Positions 17,532-26,418 of a stretch of 64,000 nucleotides of DNA are shown in pieces. The notes beneath the pieces are model-generated. The model did not search any database. It was not told the origin of the DNA and worked only from the letters and a program-made list of their open reading frames with translations. Numbering within the stretch: position 1 is the first letter of the stretch; each line of letters starts with the position of its first letter. The translations under genes and the position numbers were made by a program. This DNA comes from Salinirussus salinus (GTDB lineage: Archaea > Halobacteriota > Halobacteria > Halobacteriales > Haloarculaceae): the NCBI RefSeq assembly GCF_009831455.1, contig NZ_WOWO01000004.1, forward strand, positions 434,001 through 498,000, read 5' to 3'.

Positions 17532-18923
17532 ATGGACGACGCCGACGCGGTCAGCTTCGGGACGGACGGCTGGCGGGCCACCCGCGAGGAGTTCACGCTG
17601 CCCCGCGTCCGGCTGGTCGGCCGGGCGGTCGCCGCCCACCTCGACGACGGGGACAGGGCGGGGCCAGTCGCCGTCGGCTACGACGCCCGCGAGCGCTCCC
17701 GGGAATTCGCCGAGGCGCTGGCCGACGTGCTGACGGCGGCCGGCCGGGACGTCCGGCTCTCCGACCGCGACTGCCCGACGCCGACGCTGGCTTGGACCGT
17801 CACACGAGAGTGTGCCGGCGGCCTCGTGATAACGGCCTCGCACAACCCCCCCGAGTACAATGGCGTGAAGTTCATTCCTACGGACGGCGCGCCCGCCCTG
17901 CCGGCGGTCACCGAGGACATCGAGCGCCGGCTGGGCGCCGTCGCCGACGACCCGCCGACGGTCCCGGAGGGCGAGGCCGGCACCGCCACCGACGTCGACA
18001 TGGTCGGCCCCTACGTCGAGCACGCCCTGGACTTTGCCGGGGCGGATCTGTCGGGGCTGTCGGTGGTCTACGACGCGATGCACGGCAGCGGGCGCGGCGT
18101 GACCGACCGCCTGCTCTCACGGGCGGGCGCCGACGTCACCCGCCTGCGGTGTGACCGCGACCCCGACTTCGGCGGCAGCGCACCGGAGCCGGTCCCCGAG
18201 CGGACCGAGCAGCTGGTCGGGCGGGTCACCTCCGGGGAAGCGGGCCTCGGAGTCGTCAACGACGGCGACGCCGACCGGCTGGGTATCGTCACCCCCGAAC
18301 GCGGATTTCTCGACCCGAACGTCCTCCTGGCGGTCCTCTACGAGTTCCTGCTGGAGGACGACGCCGGCGACGTCGTCCGGACGGTCTCGACCTCTAGCCT
18401 GGTGGACCGAGTCGCCGCGGCCCACGGCCAGGCCGTCCACGAGACGGCGGTCGGCTTCAAGTGGGTCGCCGAGGCGATGGCCGAGCACGATGCGCTCGCC
18501 GGCGGCGAGGAGAGCGGCGGCTTCGGCGTCACCGCCCACCTCCGCAACAAGGACGGCGTCCTCCTCGCGCTGCTCGTGGCCGCCGCCGCGAGCGAACGCC
18601 CGCTCGACGCGCGCGTCGACGACCTGTTCGAGACCCACGGCGAGGTCCACCAGGACCGCGTCAGCGTCGACTGCCCCGACGACCGCAAGCCGGGGATCCT
18701 GGACGCGCTGGAGGAGGGCATCGGCGACGAGGTGGCCGGGACGCCCGTCGAGGAGGTCAACACGGTCGACGGGTTCAAAGTCGCGCTCGCGGACGGGACC
18801 TGGCTGCTGGTCCGACCGTCCGGGACCGAGCCGAAGATGCGTGTCTACGCCGAGGCCACGAGTCAGGAACGGGTCGAGGAGCTCCTGGCTGCCGGCCGGG
18901 ACCTCGTCGCCCCCCACGTGTAG
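17532..18923 (+). CDS. Phosphoglucomutase/phosphomannomutase family protein
   Basis: 463 aa phosphohexomutase. Begins with the family's FGTDGWR motif, then the phospho-Ser loop TASHNPPEYNG, the metal loop NDGDADRLG, a sugar loop GGEESGGFG and the phosphate loop RPSGTEPK. The GEESGG sugar loop points to glucose/mannose phosphates, unlike the GEPSG of the copy at 4.9 kb, so this is the better candidate for phosphoglucomutase or phosphomannomutase supplying glycan precursors. A TATA-like TCTTTTAG lies about 30 bp upstream (17499-17506). It faces a GNAT gene with a 2-bp gap. Confidence 0.92.
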   Translation: MDDADAVSFGTDGWRATREEFTLPRVRLVGRAVAAHLDDGDRAGPVAVGYDARERSREFAEALADVLTAAGRDVRLSDRDCPTPTLAWTVTRECAGGLVITASHNPPEYNGVKFIPTDGAPALPAVTEDIERRLGAVADDPPTVPEGEAGTATDVDMVGPYVEHALDFAGADLSGLSVVYDAMHGSGRGVTDRLLSRAGADVTRLRCDRDPDFGGSAPEPVPERTEQLVGRVTSGEAGLGVVNDGDADRLGIVTPERGFLDPNVLLAVLYEFLLEDDAGDVVRTVSTSSLVDRVAAAHGQAVHETAVGFKWVAEAMAEHDALAGGEESGGFGVTAHLRNKDGVLLALLVAAAASERPLDARVDDLFETHGEVHQDRVSVDCPDDRKPGILDALEEGIGDEVAGTPVEEVNTVDGFKVALADGTWLLVRPSGTEPKMRVYAEATSQERVEELLAAGRDLVAPHV

Positions 18924-18925
18924 GG

Positions 18926-19306
18926 CTACCCGGTCCCGGCGCGCAGGACCCCGCGGTACCGGTCGGGCTCGTCGGCGGGCTCGATGTCGAACCCCAGCGA
19001 TTCCCAGAACGGCCGGACGCGGGCGTCGAACTCCGCGACCAGCCGGTCGCGGCGGTCGGCGGCGGCCTCGACCAGCGCGGTCCCGATCCCCTGGTCGCGG
19101 CGGCCCCGCCGCACCGCGACCGCGGCGATACGGTCGCCGTCGAGGACGAGCGTCCCCAGCACCCGGCCCTCCTCGACGGCCACGAGCACGTCCCCGCTGG
19201 CGATGCGCTCGCGCAGGCTGTCGACGTCGACCCGGAGAGCGGCGCCGTCGACGACGTTGAGCACGTCCGGGAGGTCCGCGACGGTCGCCTCGCGGACGGC
19301 CGTCAC
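18926..19306 (-). CDS. GNAT-family N-acetyltransferase
   Basis: 126 aa single GNAT domain. The acetyl-CoA loop is RRGRRDQGIGTAL (R-x-x-G-x-G pattern), preceded by the IAAVAV strand and followed by the final PFWESLGF strand-helix. It transfers acetyl from acetyl-CoA to an amine; substrate unknown. An 18-codon open frame (19303-19359) starts just upstream and overlaps its start in ATGA; it may be a leader peptide or chance. Confidence 0.88.
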   Translation of the reverse strand: MTAVREATVADLPDVLNVVDGAALRVDVDSLRERIASGDVLVAVEEGRVLGTLVLDGDRIAAVAVRRGRRDQGIGTALVEAAADRRDRLVAEFDARVRPFWESLGFDIEPADEPDRYRGVLRAGTG

Positions 19307-19415
19307 GGCGACTCACCGGCCGCCGGCGGGGTCGGGAGTGCCGGGAGGAACACGGCCATATCTGACTGAACGGCTGCGGTGGAAAAAACCCCTTCGCGGT
19401 CGTCCGCACTCCCCT

Positions 19416-19616
19416 CTACCCGCCCTCGACGAGACGGACGACCTGCACGGTGTCGACGTCCTCGGGGACGGCGACGTCGGTCGGGACGGGGTTGCCGTCG
19501 ACCAGCACGGCCACCTCCTGGCGGCTCACTTCGAAGGGGGCGAGCAGGTCGGCGTAGGTCTCCCCCTCGACCTCCCGGACCCCCTCGCCCGCAAAGTCGA
19601 CGGCGACGGTTGGCAT
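19416..19616 (-). CDS. samp2: Ubiquitin-like small archaeal modifier protein, SAMP2-type
   Basis: 66 aa beta-grasp protein ending in RLVEGG, the diglycine needed for adenylation by the E1-like UbaA and for isopeptide or thiocarboxylate formation. Length and the central [15 protein letters not shown] pattern match SAMP2 of Haloferax (from memory), which conjugates to proteins and donates sulfur for tRNA thiolation. Unusual point: the sequence contains no lysine at all, so it cannot form lysine-linked poly-SAMP chains as SAMP2 can through Lys58 in Haloferax; here the equivalent position is Gln. The start at 19616 matches the family length exactly. Confidence 0.87.
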   Translation of the reverse strand: MPTVAVDFAGEGVREVEGETYADLLAPFEVSRQEVAVLVDGNPVPTDVAVPEDVDTVQVVRLVEGG

Positions 19617-19746
19617 ACCCGCTGCTCGGCAGCGGAGCGGCTTCAGCGTGTCGCGTCCCCTTAGGCCCCCGCGCTGCCCCCGCCGCGGACAGGTGTCTGG
19701 CCTCGGTCTCGCGGGGTTTATGCCCGCCCCGAGCCACCCCGTGGGT

Positions 19747-20727
19747 ATGAGCGAGGCCGAGGCCGACGCCGACAGCGGGGGGCGCGAGGAGATCTGGCTG
19801 GAGAAGTACCGCCCACAGCGGCTCGCCGAGATCGTGGGCCAGGAAACGATCACCGAACGGCTCCAGAGCTATGTTAATAAAAATGAATTATCACATATGT
19901 TATTTTCTGGCCCGGCGGGCGTCGGCAAGACAACCGCCGCGATGGCGATCGCCAAGGAACTCTACGGCGAGGACTGGTCGGACCATTTCCTCGAGCTCAA
20001 CGCCTCCGACGAGCGCGGCATCGACGTGGTCCGCGACCGGATCAAATCTTTCGCCCGTACCTCCTTCGGCGGCGCGGACTACCGGATCATCTTCCTCGAC
20101 GAGGCCGACGCCCTCACCTCCGACGCCCAGGCAGCACTCCGCCGGACGATGGAGCAGTTCTCGAACAACGTCCGCTTCATTCTCTCGTGTAACTACTCCT
20201 CGCAGATCATCGACCCGATCCAGTCGCGGTGTGCGGTGTTCCGGTTCTCGCCGCTGCCCGACGAGGCCGTCGCGGCGCAGGTCCGGAAGGTGGCCGACAC
20301 CGAGGGCATCGAGGTGACCGACGACGGCGTCGACGCCCTCGTGTACGCCGCCGACGGCGACATGCGCAAGGCCATCAACGGGCTCCAGGCCGCCGCGGTG
20401 ACGGGCGAACTGGTCGACGAGGAGGCCGTGTTCGCGGTCACCAGCACCGCCCGGCCAGAGGAGATCCGCGAGATGGTCACGCTCGCACTCGATGGGGAGT
20501 TCACGGCCGCGCGGGCGCGGCTGGACGAGTTGCTCACCGAGGAGGGGATCGCCGGCGGGGACATCATCGACCAGCTCCACCGCTCGGTCTGGGAGTACGA
20601 CCTGGGCGACGAGGCCGCGGTGCGGGTGCTCGAACGCATCGGCGAGGCCGACTACCGGATCACCGAGGGAGCGAACGAGCGCATCCAGCTCGAGGCGCTT
20701 CTGGCGTCGCTGGCGCTCGAGGAGTAG
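19747..20727 (+). CDS. rfcS: Replication factor C small subunit (clamp loader)
   Basis: 326 aa AAA+ ATPase. RFC box [15 protein letters not shown], Walker A GPAGVGKT (about residues 55-62), Walker B FLDEADAL, sensor 1 CNYSSQI and the QSRCAVFRF arginine-finger motif. It loads PCNA with the RFC large subunit. No intein is present. Codons 42-54, just before Walker A, are strikingly AT-rich (TTA Leu, AAT Asn, AAA Lys) in a gene that is otherwise GC-rich; archaeal rfcS genes are known intein hosts at or near Walker A, so the tract may mark past exchange. Start at 19747 is the family start. Confidence 0.95.
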   Translation: MSEAEADADSGGREEIWLEKYRPQRLAEIVGQETITERLQSYVNKNELSHMLFSGPAGVGKTTAAMAIAKELYGEDWSDHFLELNASDERGIDVVRDRIKSFARTSFGGADYRIIFLDEADALTSDAQAALRRTMEQFSNNVRFILSCNYSSQIIDPIQSRCAVFRFSPLPDEAVAAQVRKVADTEGIEVTDDGVDALVYAADGDMRKAINGLQAAAVTGELVDEEAVFAVTSTARPEEIREMVTLALDGEFTAARARLDELLTEEGIAGGDIIDQLHRSVWEYDLGDEAAVRVLERIGEADYRITEGANERIQLEALLASLALEE

Positions 20728-20767
20728 TCCCCCGGCACGCGACGCGGATCCACGGCCTTCGGAACTG

Positions 20768-20773
20768 TTATAC
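20768..20773 (+). promoter_or_regulatory. TATA box of alaS
   Basis: TTATAC in CTGTTATACGG, about 30 bp before the ATG at 20802, in the short gap after rfcS. It predicts a leaderless or nearly leaderless alaS mRNA. Confidence 0.55.
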
Positions 20774-20801
20774 GGATTCCTGAGCCAGAGTAGGGCAACG
20801 A

Positions 20802-23624
20802 ATGAGCGACCTCGAGGAGGAGTACCGACTGGACTACTTCGCGGAGCACGGCTTCCAGCGCCGGGAGTGTGTGTCGTGTGGGGACCACTTCTGGACCCGC
20901 GACGGGGGCCGCGAGACCTGCGGGGAGCCCCCCTGCGAGCAGTACAGCTTCATCGACGAGCCGGGCTTCGCGGAGGAGCTCACCCTGGAGGAGATGCGGG
21001 AGGCCTTTCTGTCCTTTTTCGAGGAGCGCGGCCACGGGCGGATCGACCCCTACCCCGTCGCCGCCAACCGCTGGCGCGACGACGTCCTGCTGACTCAGGC
21101 GTCGATCTACGACTTCCAGCCCCACGTCACCTCCGGGCGGTCGCCCCCGCCGGCGAACCCGCTGGCGGTCTCGCAACCGTGTATCCGGATGCAGGACATC
21201 GACAACGTCGGCAAGACCGGCCGCCACACGATGGCCTTCGAGATGATGGGCCACCACGCGTTCAACGCCGAGGAGGGCGCCGGCTACGCCTACGAGGGCG
21301 AGATATACTGGAAAGAGGAGTGCGTGGAGTACTGCGTCGGCCTGCTCGAGGAGCTCGGCGCCGACATCGAGGAGGTCACGTTCATCGAGGACCCGTGGGT
21401 CGGCGGGGGCAACGCCGGGCCGGCCTTCGAGGTGATCTACAGAGGTCTGGAGCTGGCCACCCTCGTGTTCATGCAGTTCGAGCAGGACCCCGACGGCGAC
21501 TACGAGATGAAAGACGGCAACACGTACAGCCGGATGGACCGCCGGGTGATCGACACCGGCTACGGGCTGGAACGGTGGACCTGGATGAGCCAGGGGACCC
21601 CCACCGTCTACGAGGCCGTCTACCCCGAGATGCTCGACTTCCTCCGGGAGAACGCCGGCCTCGACTACTCGGCCGACGAGGAGGCGCTCGTCAACGACGC
21701 CGCCCGCCTCTCCGGCCAGCTGGACATCGACGACGTCGACGACGTGGAGGCCGCACGCGGGGAGATCGCCGACGAACTCGGCGTCGACGTCGGGGAGCTG
21801 CGCGGGCTCGTCGAGCCCCTGGAGCAGGTCTACGCCATCGCCGACCACTCCCGGACGCTCGCCTACATGCTGGGTGACGGGATCGTCCCCTCGAACGTCG
21901 GGACGGGCTACCTGGCGCGGATGGTGCTCCGCCGGACCAAACGCCTCGCGGACACCGTCGGCGTGGACGCCCCGCTGGACGAGCTGGTGGACATGCAGGC
22001 CGAGCGGCTGGGCTACGAGAACCGCGACACCGTCCGGGACGTCGTCCGGACCGAACTCGAAAAGTACCGCGAGACCCTCGAGCGCGGGACCAGACGCGTC
22101 GAGAGCCTCGCCGAGGAGTACGCCCGCCAGGGCGGCACGATCCCGACCGAGGAGCTGGTGGAGCTGTACGACTCTCACGGCATCCAGCCGGAGATGGTCG
22201 CGGAGATCGCCGCCGACCACGGCGTCGACGTGGACGTGCCAGACGACTTCTACTCGCAGGTGGCCGGTCGCCACGGTGGCGGCGAGGCCGAGGCCGACGC
22301 GGGCGCGGGCGAGGCGGTCGACGTCTCCGACCTCCCGGAGACCGACCAGCTCTACTACGAGGACCAGGAACGGACCTCCTTCGAGGCGGTCGTGCTGGAC
22401 GTCTTCGAGCGTGAGGTCGAGAGCGGCGAGGACGAGGACGACAGTGAGGTCGACGTGGGAGAGACGGTCTACGATGTCGTCCTGGACCAGACGATGTTCT
22501 ACCCGGAGGGGGGTGGCCAGCCCGCCGACCACGGGACGCTGGCCACCCAGGACGGCGACGTGACCGTCGACGTCACCGACGTTCAGGTCGAGGAGGGGGT
22601 CATCCTCCACCGGTGTGACGGCGACCCCGGCAAGGGGGAGTTCGTCCGCGGGCAGGTCGACGGCGACCGGCGCCGCCGGCTGATGCAACACCACACCGCG
22701 ACCCACATCGTCGGCCACGCCGCCCGGCAGGTGCTCGGCGAGCACATCCGCCAGGCCGGCGCGCAGAAACACACCGACAGCGCCCGGCTCGACGTCGAGC
22801 ACTACCGGTCGGTCTCCCGCGAGGAGGTCGAGGCCATCGAACGCGTCGCCAACGAGGTGGTGCGGGAGAACACGGCGGTCACCCAGGAGTGGCTCGAGCG
22901 CAACGAGGCCGAGGAGCGGTACGGCTTCGACATCTACCAGGGCGGGATCCCCGCCGGCGAAGAGGTCCGGCTCATCTCCGTCGACGCCGACACCCAGGCC
23001 TGTGGCGGCACGCACGTCTCCCGGACCGGCGACATCGGCGCGATCAAGCTGCTGGGGACCGAGCGCGTTCAGGACGGCGTGGTCCGGCTGACCTACGCGG
23101 CCGGCGAGGCCGCGATCGAGGCCACCCAGGAGACCGAGAACGCCCTCTACGAGGCTGCGGAGGTGCTCGACGTCAGCCCGGCGGAGGTGCCCGGGACCGC
23201 CCGCCGCTTCTTCGAGGAGTGGAAAGAGCGGGGCAAGCGCATCGAACAGCTCAAGGAGGACCTGGCGGACGCCCGCGCGAGCGGCGGGGACGCCGGCGAG
23301 GAGGTGGACCTCGGAGGCACCACTGCCGTCGTCCAGCGCCTGGACGGCGACATGGACGAACTCCGCGCGACCGCCAACGCCCTGGTCGAAGAGGGAACAG
23401 TCGCGGTGCTGGGTTCTGCGGTTGATGGCGCGCAGTTCGTCGTCGCGGTCCCGGACGGCGTCGGCGTCGACGCCGGCGAGGTCGTTGGCGAACTCGCTGC
23501 CCGGGTCGGCGGCGGCGGCGGCGGCCCGCCCGACTTCGCGCAGGGCGGCGGTCCCGACGCCGACGCGCTCGAGGAGGCGCTCGGGGAGGCGCCCGACATC
23601 CTCAAGCGGAAGCTGAACGCCTGA
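20802..23624 (+). CDS. alaS: Alanyl-tRNA synthetase
   Basis: 940 aa, archaeal type. An N-terminal zinc-binding extension ([10 protein letters not shown] and a CGEPPC pair) precedes the class II core with motif 2 around [16 protein letters not shown] and motif 3 GYGLERW. The editing domain has [10 protein letters not shown] and [10 protein letters not shown], the zinc ligands that hydrolyse mischarged Ser- and Gly-tRNAAla. The C-Ala end is Gly-rich ([15 protein letters not shown]). It charges tRNAAla. The downstream hydrolase ATG follows the stop directly, so the two form an operon. Confidence 0.96.
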   Translation: MSDLEEEYRLDYFAEHGFQRRECVSCGDHFWTRDGGRETCGEPPCEQYSFIDEPGFAEELTLEEMREAFLSFFEERGHGRIDPYPVAANRWRDDVLLTQASIYDFQPHVTSGRSPPPANPLAVSQPCIRMQDIDNVGKTGRHTMAFEMMGHHAFNAEEGAGYAYEGEIYWKEECVEYCVGLLEELGADIEEVTFIEDPWVGGGNAGPAFEVIYRGLELATLVFMQFEQDPDGDYEMKDGNTYSRMDRRVIDTGYGLERWTWMSQGTPTVYEAVYPEMLDFLRENAGLDYSADEEALVNDAARLSGQLDIDDVDDVEAARGEIADELGVDVGELRGLVEPLEQVYAIADHSRTLAYMLGDGIVPSNVGTGYLARMVLRRTKRLADTVGVDAPLDELVDMQAERLGYENRDTVRDVVRTELEKYRETLERGTRRVESLAEEYARQGGTIPTEELVELYDSHGIQPEMVAEIAADHGVDVDVPDDFYSQVAGRHGGGEAEADAGAGEAVDVSDLPETDQLYYEDQERTSFEAVVLDVFEREVESGEDEDDSEVDVGETVYDVVLDQTMFYPEGGGQPADHGTLATQDGDVTVDVTDVQVEEGVILHRCDGDPGKGEFVRGQVDGDRRRRLMQHHTATHIVGHAARQVLGEHIRQAGAQKHTDSARLDVEHYRSVSREEVEAIERVANEVVRENTAVTQEWLERNEAEERYGFDIYQGGIPAGEEVRLISVDADTQACGGTHVSRTGDIGAIKLLGTERVQDGVVRLTYAAGEAAIEATQETENALYEAAEVLDVSPAEVPGTARRFFEEWKERGKRIEQLKEDLADARASGGDAGEEVDLGGTTAVVQRLDGDMDELRATANALVEEGTVAVLGSAVDGAQFVVAVPDGVGVDAGEVVGELAARVGGGGGGPPDFAQGGGPDADALEEALGEAPDILKRKLNA

Positions 23625-24404
23625 ATGCCGCGCACAGTCCGCGACGGCGTCGAACTCTACTACGAGGTGCGGGGAGCGGGCCACGGCGACCGCGAGCCCG
23701 TCGCCTTCGTCGGCGACGCCGGCTACGGCGCCTGGCAGTGGAGCTTTCAATCGCGCGTTACGGGCCCTCACGAGACCGTCGTCTACGACCACCGCGGCAC
23801 CGGCCGGTCGGACGCGCCGGCGGGGCCCTACGACGTGGCGACGCTTGCTGCGGACCTGGAGGCGGTGCTCGCCGACGCGGGCCTCGCGGGTGTCCACCTC
23901 GTCGGCGCCGGGCTGGGCGGGGCGGTCGCGCTCGCCCACGCCCACGAGTACGACCGCAGCCGCCGCCTCGCGCTGTTCGGGACCGCTCCGACCGGCGAGG
24001 CCGTCGACGAGGCGGCGCTGCGGGCTCTGTACGCCCCGCCCGGCGACGGGGACGCCTGCCGCTCATCCCTGGAGGGTGCGCTCTCGCCGGCCTTCCGGGA
24101 ATCGAACCCCGAGGTCCTCGACCGCATGTGTGAGTGGCGTGCCGCGGACGACGCCGATAGCGGGGGGTTCGAGGCGCAGGCCGCGGCCTGGCTGGACTTT
24201 GCCGGAGTGTCGCTGTACGAGGTGACCGCGCCGACGCTCGTTTTCCGGGGGGTCGACGACCCGGTCGTCCCCGAGGCCGCCGCCCGGGAACTCGCCGCGG
24301 ATCTGCCCCGCGGGGAGTGTCTCGCCGTCGAGGGTCGCCACCTCGCCCACGTCGAGTCCGCGCGGGCGGTGACGGACCGACTGCTCGACTTTTTCGAGGG
24401 CTGA
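23625..24404 (+). CDS. Alpha/beta hydrolase
   Basis: 259 aa. Oxyanion region AFVGDAGYGAWQW, then YDHRGTGRSDAP, a nucleophile elbow that reads LVGAGLGGAVAL, a late acidic residue in RGVDDPVV and His in GRHLAHVE. The elbow GxGxGG has Ala-Gly where Ser is normal (G-x-S-x-G), so the nucleophile is missing; it may act as a non-hydrolytic enzyme (for example a lyase or a haloperoxidase-fold relative) or have lost catalysis. It begins on the base after the alaS stop, so it is co-transcribed with alaS. Confidence 0.87.
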   Translation: MPRTVRDGVELYYEVRGAGHGDREPVAFVGDAGYGAWQWSFQSRVTGPHETVVYDHRGTGRSDAPAGPYDVATLAADLEAVLADAGLAGVHLVGAGLGGAVALAHAHEYDRSRRLALFGTAPTGEAVDEAALRALYAPPGDGDACRSSLEGALSPAFRESNPEVLDRMCEWRAADDADSGGFEAQAAAWLDFAGVSLYEVTAPTLVFRGVDDPVVPEAAARELAADLPRGECLAVEGRHLAHVESARAVTDRLLDFFEG

Positions 24405-24420
24405 GTCGACCGAAGTGGAG

Positions 24421-24442
24421 CCACTCTTTCTATCGGTAGTGG
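24421..24442 (+). terminator. Weak terminator-like hairpin after the alaS operon
   Basis: CCACT, twelve bases including TTTCTAT, AGTGG: a 5-bp stem 17 bp after the hydrolase stop. The loop carries the pyrimidine-rich stretch typical of archaeal termination. Weak on its own. Confidence 0.3.
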
Positions 24443-24476
24443 GCTGAGGTAGACGCCGCGCTCCACTCTACACAGC

Positions 24477-24569
24477 ATGAAAGCCCCGGGACGTTCGACT
24501 CGGGGTCGGGAGGTTGCCCCTCGCGTACTCCCGGACCTCCATGAAAGCCCCGGGACGTTCGACTCGGGG
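24477..24569. repeat. Pair of 29-bp direct repeats, 64-bp period
   Basis: Copies at 24477-24505 and 24541-24569 are identical (starting ATGAAAGCCCCGGGACGTTC). The 35 bp between them is GC-rich and unique. Only two copies exist here, so it is not a CRISPR array. Confidence 0.8.
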
Positions 24570-24801
24570 GCCTCGCTGCGCTCCTCGGCCTCCGGCCTGC
24601 GGTGCTTGCGTCAGCCGCCGTCGTCGAACGCCTCGCCCCTTTCAGTCCCGCCCGACGCCACGTGCCTCCCCAGCCGATTCGCTCCTTCGCTTCGCTCAGT
24701 CGCTCATCCCTCGCACGGTGCTCGTCGCGGCCGGAGCCGCGACAGCGCGCGCCCGGCCCGACTATCCAGGTCGGGCGGGGTTGAAAGGGGGGGCGGCTTT
24801 C
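24477..24801. other. Hairpin-dense non-coding island A
   Basis: No gene is seen from 24405 to 24899. The stretch opens with two copies of a 29-bp direct repeat (24477-24505 and 24541-24569, beginning ATGAAAGCCCCGGGACGTTC), each able to form a CCCCG/CGGGG hairpin. Further on, a 19-nt inverted repeat (24638-24656 with 24770-24788, two mismatches) encloses an 8-bp perfect hairpin GTCGCGGC-CGGA-GCCGCGAC (24724-24743) and a 7-bp one (24756-24776). GAAAGCC at 24479 and GGCTTTC at 24795 could be its ends. The head GAAAGC(C/T)CC(G/C)GGACG is shared with island B at 49.4 kb. It could be a structured RNA or a non-autonomous mobile element. Confidence 0.5.
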
Positions 24802-24899
24802 TTGCTGTTCTGGGCAGTCTCGCTCTCAGAATTACCCGCCCAACCACGCCATCAGAGAGAGACCGGAACGTTTCTTGTCCGGACGGGCGACCTGGGGGT

Positions 24900-25931
24900 A
24901 TGACCAGCGTCAAGGACTTTCGCGTCGAGGAGCCCGCCACCCCGGAGGCCCTCGGCCGCGGGAGCTTCCGGTTCACCGACGACTACAGCGTCTTCGACTG
25001 GGGGAAGATGCCCGACGAGATCCCCGACAAGGGCGCCTCGCTGTGCACGATGGGGGCGTTCAACTTCGAGTTGCTGGAGGCGGCGGGCATCCCGACCCAC
25101 TACCGGGGAGTCGTCATAGATGGCGAGCCGCTAGATGTCGACACGGCCCTGGACCACGGGGTCGCACCACGCGAGATGGCCATCGACCTGGCGCAGGTCC
25201 CTGACCTTCCCTTCGACGAGCGCGAGGGGTACGACTACGACGCCTACCACGAGGCTGCGGGGTCGAACTACGTCGTCCCCCTGGAGGTTGTCTTCCGGAA
25301 CCGCGTGGGGGCCGGGTCGTCGTTGCGCTCGCGGACGGAACCGGGCGAGCACGGTCTCGACCACGGGGCGTGGCCCGAGGGGGCAGTGGACCTGCCGGAG
25401 GCGGTCGTGGAGTTCTCCACGAAGTACGAGGAGCAGGACCGGTATCTCGACCCCGCCGAGGCCGACCGGATCGCGGGCGCCGCAGAGCTCGCGGAACTCG
25501 AGGCGCTGGCCCGCGAGGTCAACCGCGTCGTGACCGAGCGCGCCGCGGAGACCGGGTTCGTCCACCAGGACGGGAAGATCGAGTGTGTCTACCACGACGG
25601 CGACCTGCTGGTCGCTGACGTCGTCGGCACCTTCGACGAGAACCGCTTTTCCTACGACGGCCAGCAGGTCTCCAAGGAGGTGCTCCGGCAGTACCACAAG
25701 CGGACCCAGCCGGGGTGGGTCGAGGCCGTGGGCGCGGCCAAAGCGGAGGCCGACCGGCGCGGCGTCGCCGACTGGAAGGGGCTGTGTGACCGCGCGCCCG
25801 ACCCGCTGGAGAACCACGTCCTCGGCGTCGCCCGCGACCTCTACTGCGCAGGCACGAACGCCTACGTCGGCCGGGAGGTCTTCGACGCGCCGACCATCGA
25901 CGAGGCCGTCGCGTCCGTGCGGGACCTCTGA
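24900..25931 (+). CDS. purC: Phosphoribosylaminoimidazole-succinocarboxamide (SAICAR) synthase
   Basis: 343 aa, the longer haloarchaeal form. Contains the SAICAR-synthetase core: [17 protein letters not shown] at the N-terminus, [11 protein letters not shown] for substrate binding, and the ATP/metal region [19 protein letters not shown] with DENRF. It condenses CAIR with aspartate in purine synthesis. The frame is open upstream to 24477 through island A, but the family start is [14 protein letters not shown] at 24900. Other purine genes in the window (purU, purS, purQ) lie 5-7 kb away, not in the same operon. Confidence 0.93.
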   Translation: MTSVKDFRVEEPATPEALGRGSFRFTDDYSVFDWGKMPDEIPDKGASLCTMGAFNFELLEAAGIPTHYRGVVIDGEPLDVDTALDHGVAPREMAIDLAQVPDLPFDEREGYDYDAYHEAAGSNYVVPLEVVFRNRVGAGSSLRSRTEPGEHGLDHGAWPEGAVDLPEAVVEFSTKYEEQDRYLDPAEADRIAGAAELAELEALAREVNRVVTERAAETGFVHQDGKIECVYHDGDLLVADVVGTFDENRFSYDGQQVSKEVLRQYHKRTQPGWVEAVGAAKAEADRRGVADWKGLCDRAPDPLENHVLGVARDLYCAGTNAYVGREVFDAPTIDEAVASVRDL

Positions 25932-25950
25932 GGTACCGGCCCGTCCGCGG

Positions 25951-26418
25951 TCATCCCTTGCCCCCGCCCGTGCAGGCGACGGTGACCGTCCGGGTGGTGT
26001 CGACGCTGACGTCGTCACCGGTGGCACTGACACCGACGGTCCACGTTTCGGTGTCGGTGCCGGGCGAGGCGTCACAGTTGACCGTCGCAGTCACAGCCGC
26101 TGCCTCCCCCGTGCCGAGATGGTCCGGGGCGTCGTACCCCTGTAGGACCGGTGGGGTCGGACCGTCCCCCCGCACAGTGACGTCGACAGTCAGGGGTTGC
26201 TCGAACCGGTTCGTGAGTGTCAGGACGACCACGTCCTCGGGAGGGCCGGCGCCGACTGTCGGCTCGGCGGGCTCGGCGCCGACGTACGCTTCGCCCTCGT
26301 CGGCGACCGCCAGTTCGACTGAGCGGTCGCCGGAGATCGTCGCGACCCCGCCGGTGCCCGTCGTGAGGAGGACCAGGGTGGCGATGGCGACGACGCCGAG
26401 CCTCCGCAACCGGTTCAT
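25951..26418 (-). CDS. Secreted protein of the DUF1102/signal-peptidase cluster
   Basis: 155 aa. A Sec-type signal peptide (MNRLRRLGVVAIATLVLLTT, then TGTGGVATIS) is followed by a beta-rich domain: AVADEGEAYVGAEP, VLTLTNRFEQPLTVDVTV, an NCDAS segment and a final VTVACTGGGKG. The two cysteines could form a disulfide outside the cell. The strand pattern DEGEAY.G.E resembles the start of DUF1102-type mature proteins (the gene at 27365 has DQNAYLKL), so it may be a diverged relative. It overlaps the upstream regulator gene by four bases, forming a two-gene operon divergent from the DUF1102 gene. Confidence 0.72.
   Translation of the reverse strand: MNRLRRLGVVAIATLVLLTTGTGGVATISGDRSVELAVADEGEAYVGAEPAEPTVGAGPPEDVVVLTLTNRFEQPLTVDVTVRGDGPTPPVLQGYDAPDHLGTGEAAAVTATVNCDASPGTDTETWTVGVSATGDDVSVDTTRTVTVACTGGGKG

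Noticed and set aside
19303-19359. 18-codon leader peptide before the GNAT gene
   Set aside because: The ATGA overlap is suggestive, but there is no conservation data and the peptide has no features, so it is not listed as a gene.
19747-20727. Intein in rfcS
   Set aside because: The protein is of normal length (326 aa) and all motifs are contiguous; only an AT-rich tract remains at the site.
20652-23945. 1097-codon open frame antisense to alaS
   Set aside because: It is the mirror of the alaS gene in a GC-rich genome; the sense strand has full AlaRS motifs while the antisense product is a Val/Leu/Gly/Asp-rich string with no domain.
24477-24569. CRISPR array
   Set aside because: Only two repeat copies, one unique interval, no leader and no cas genes. 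The GGGGTTGAAAG string nearby resembles only the tail of haloarchaeal CRISPR repeats.
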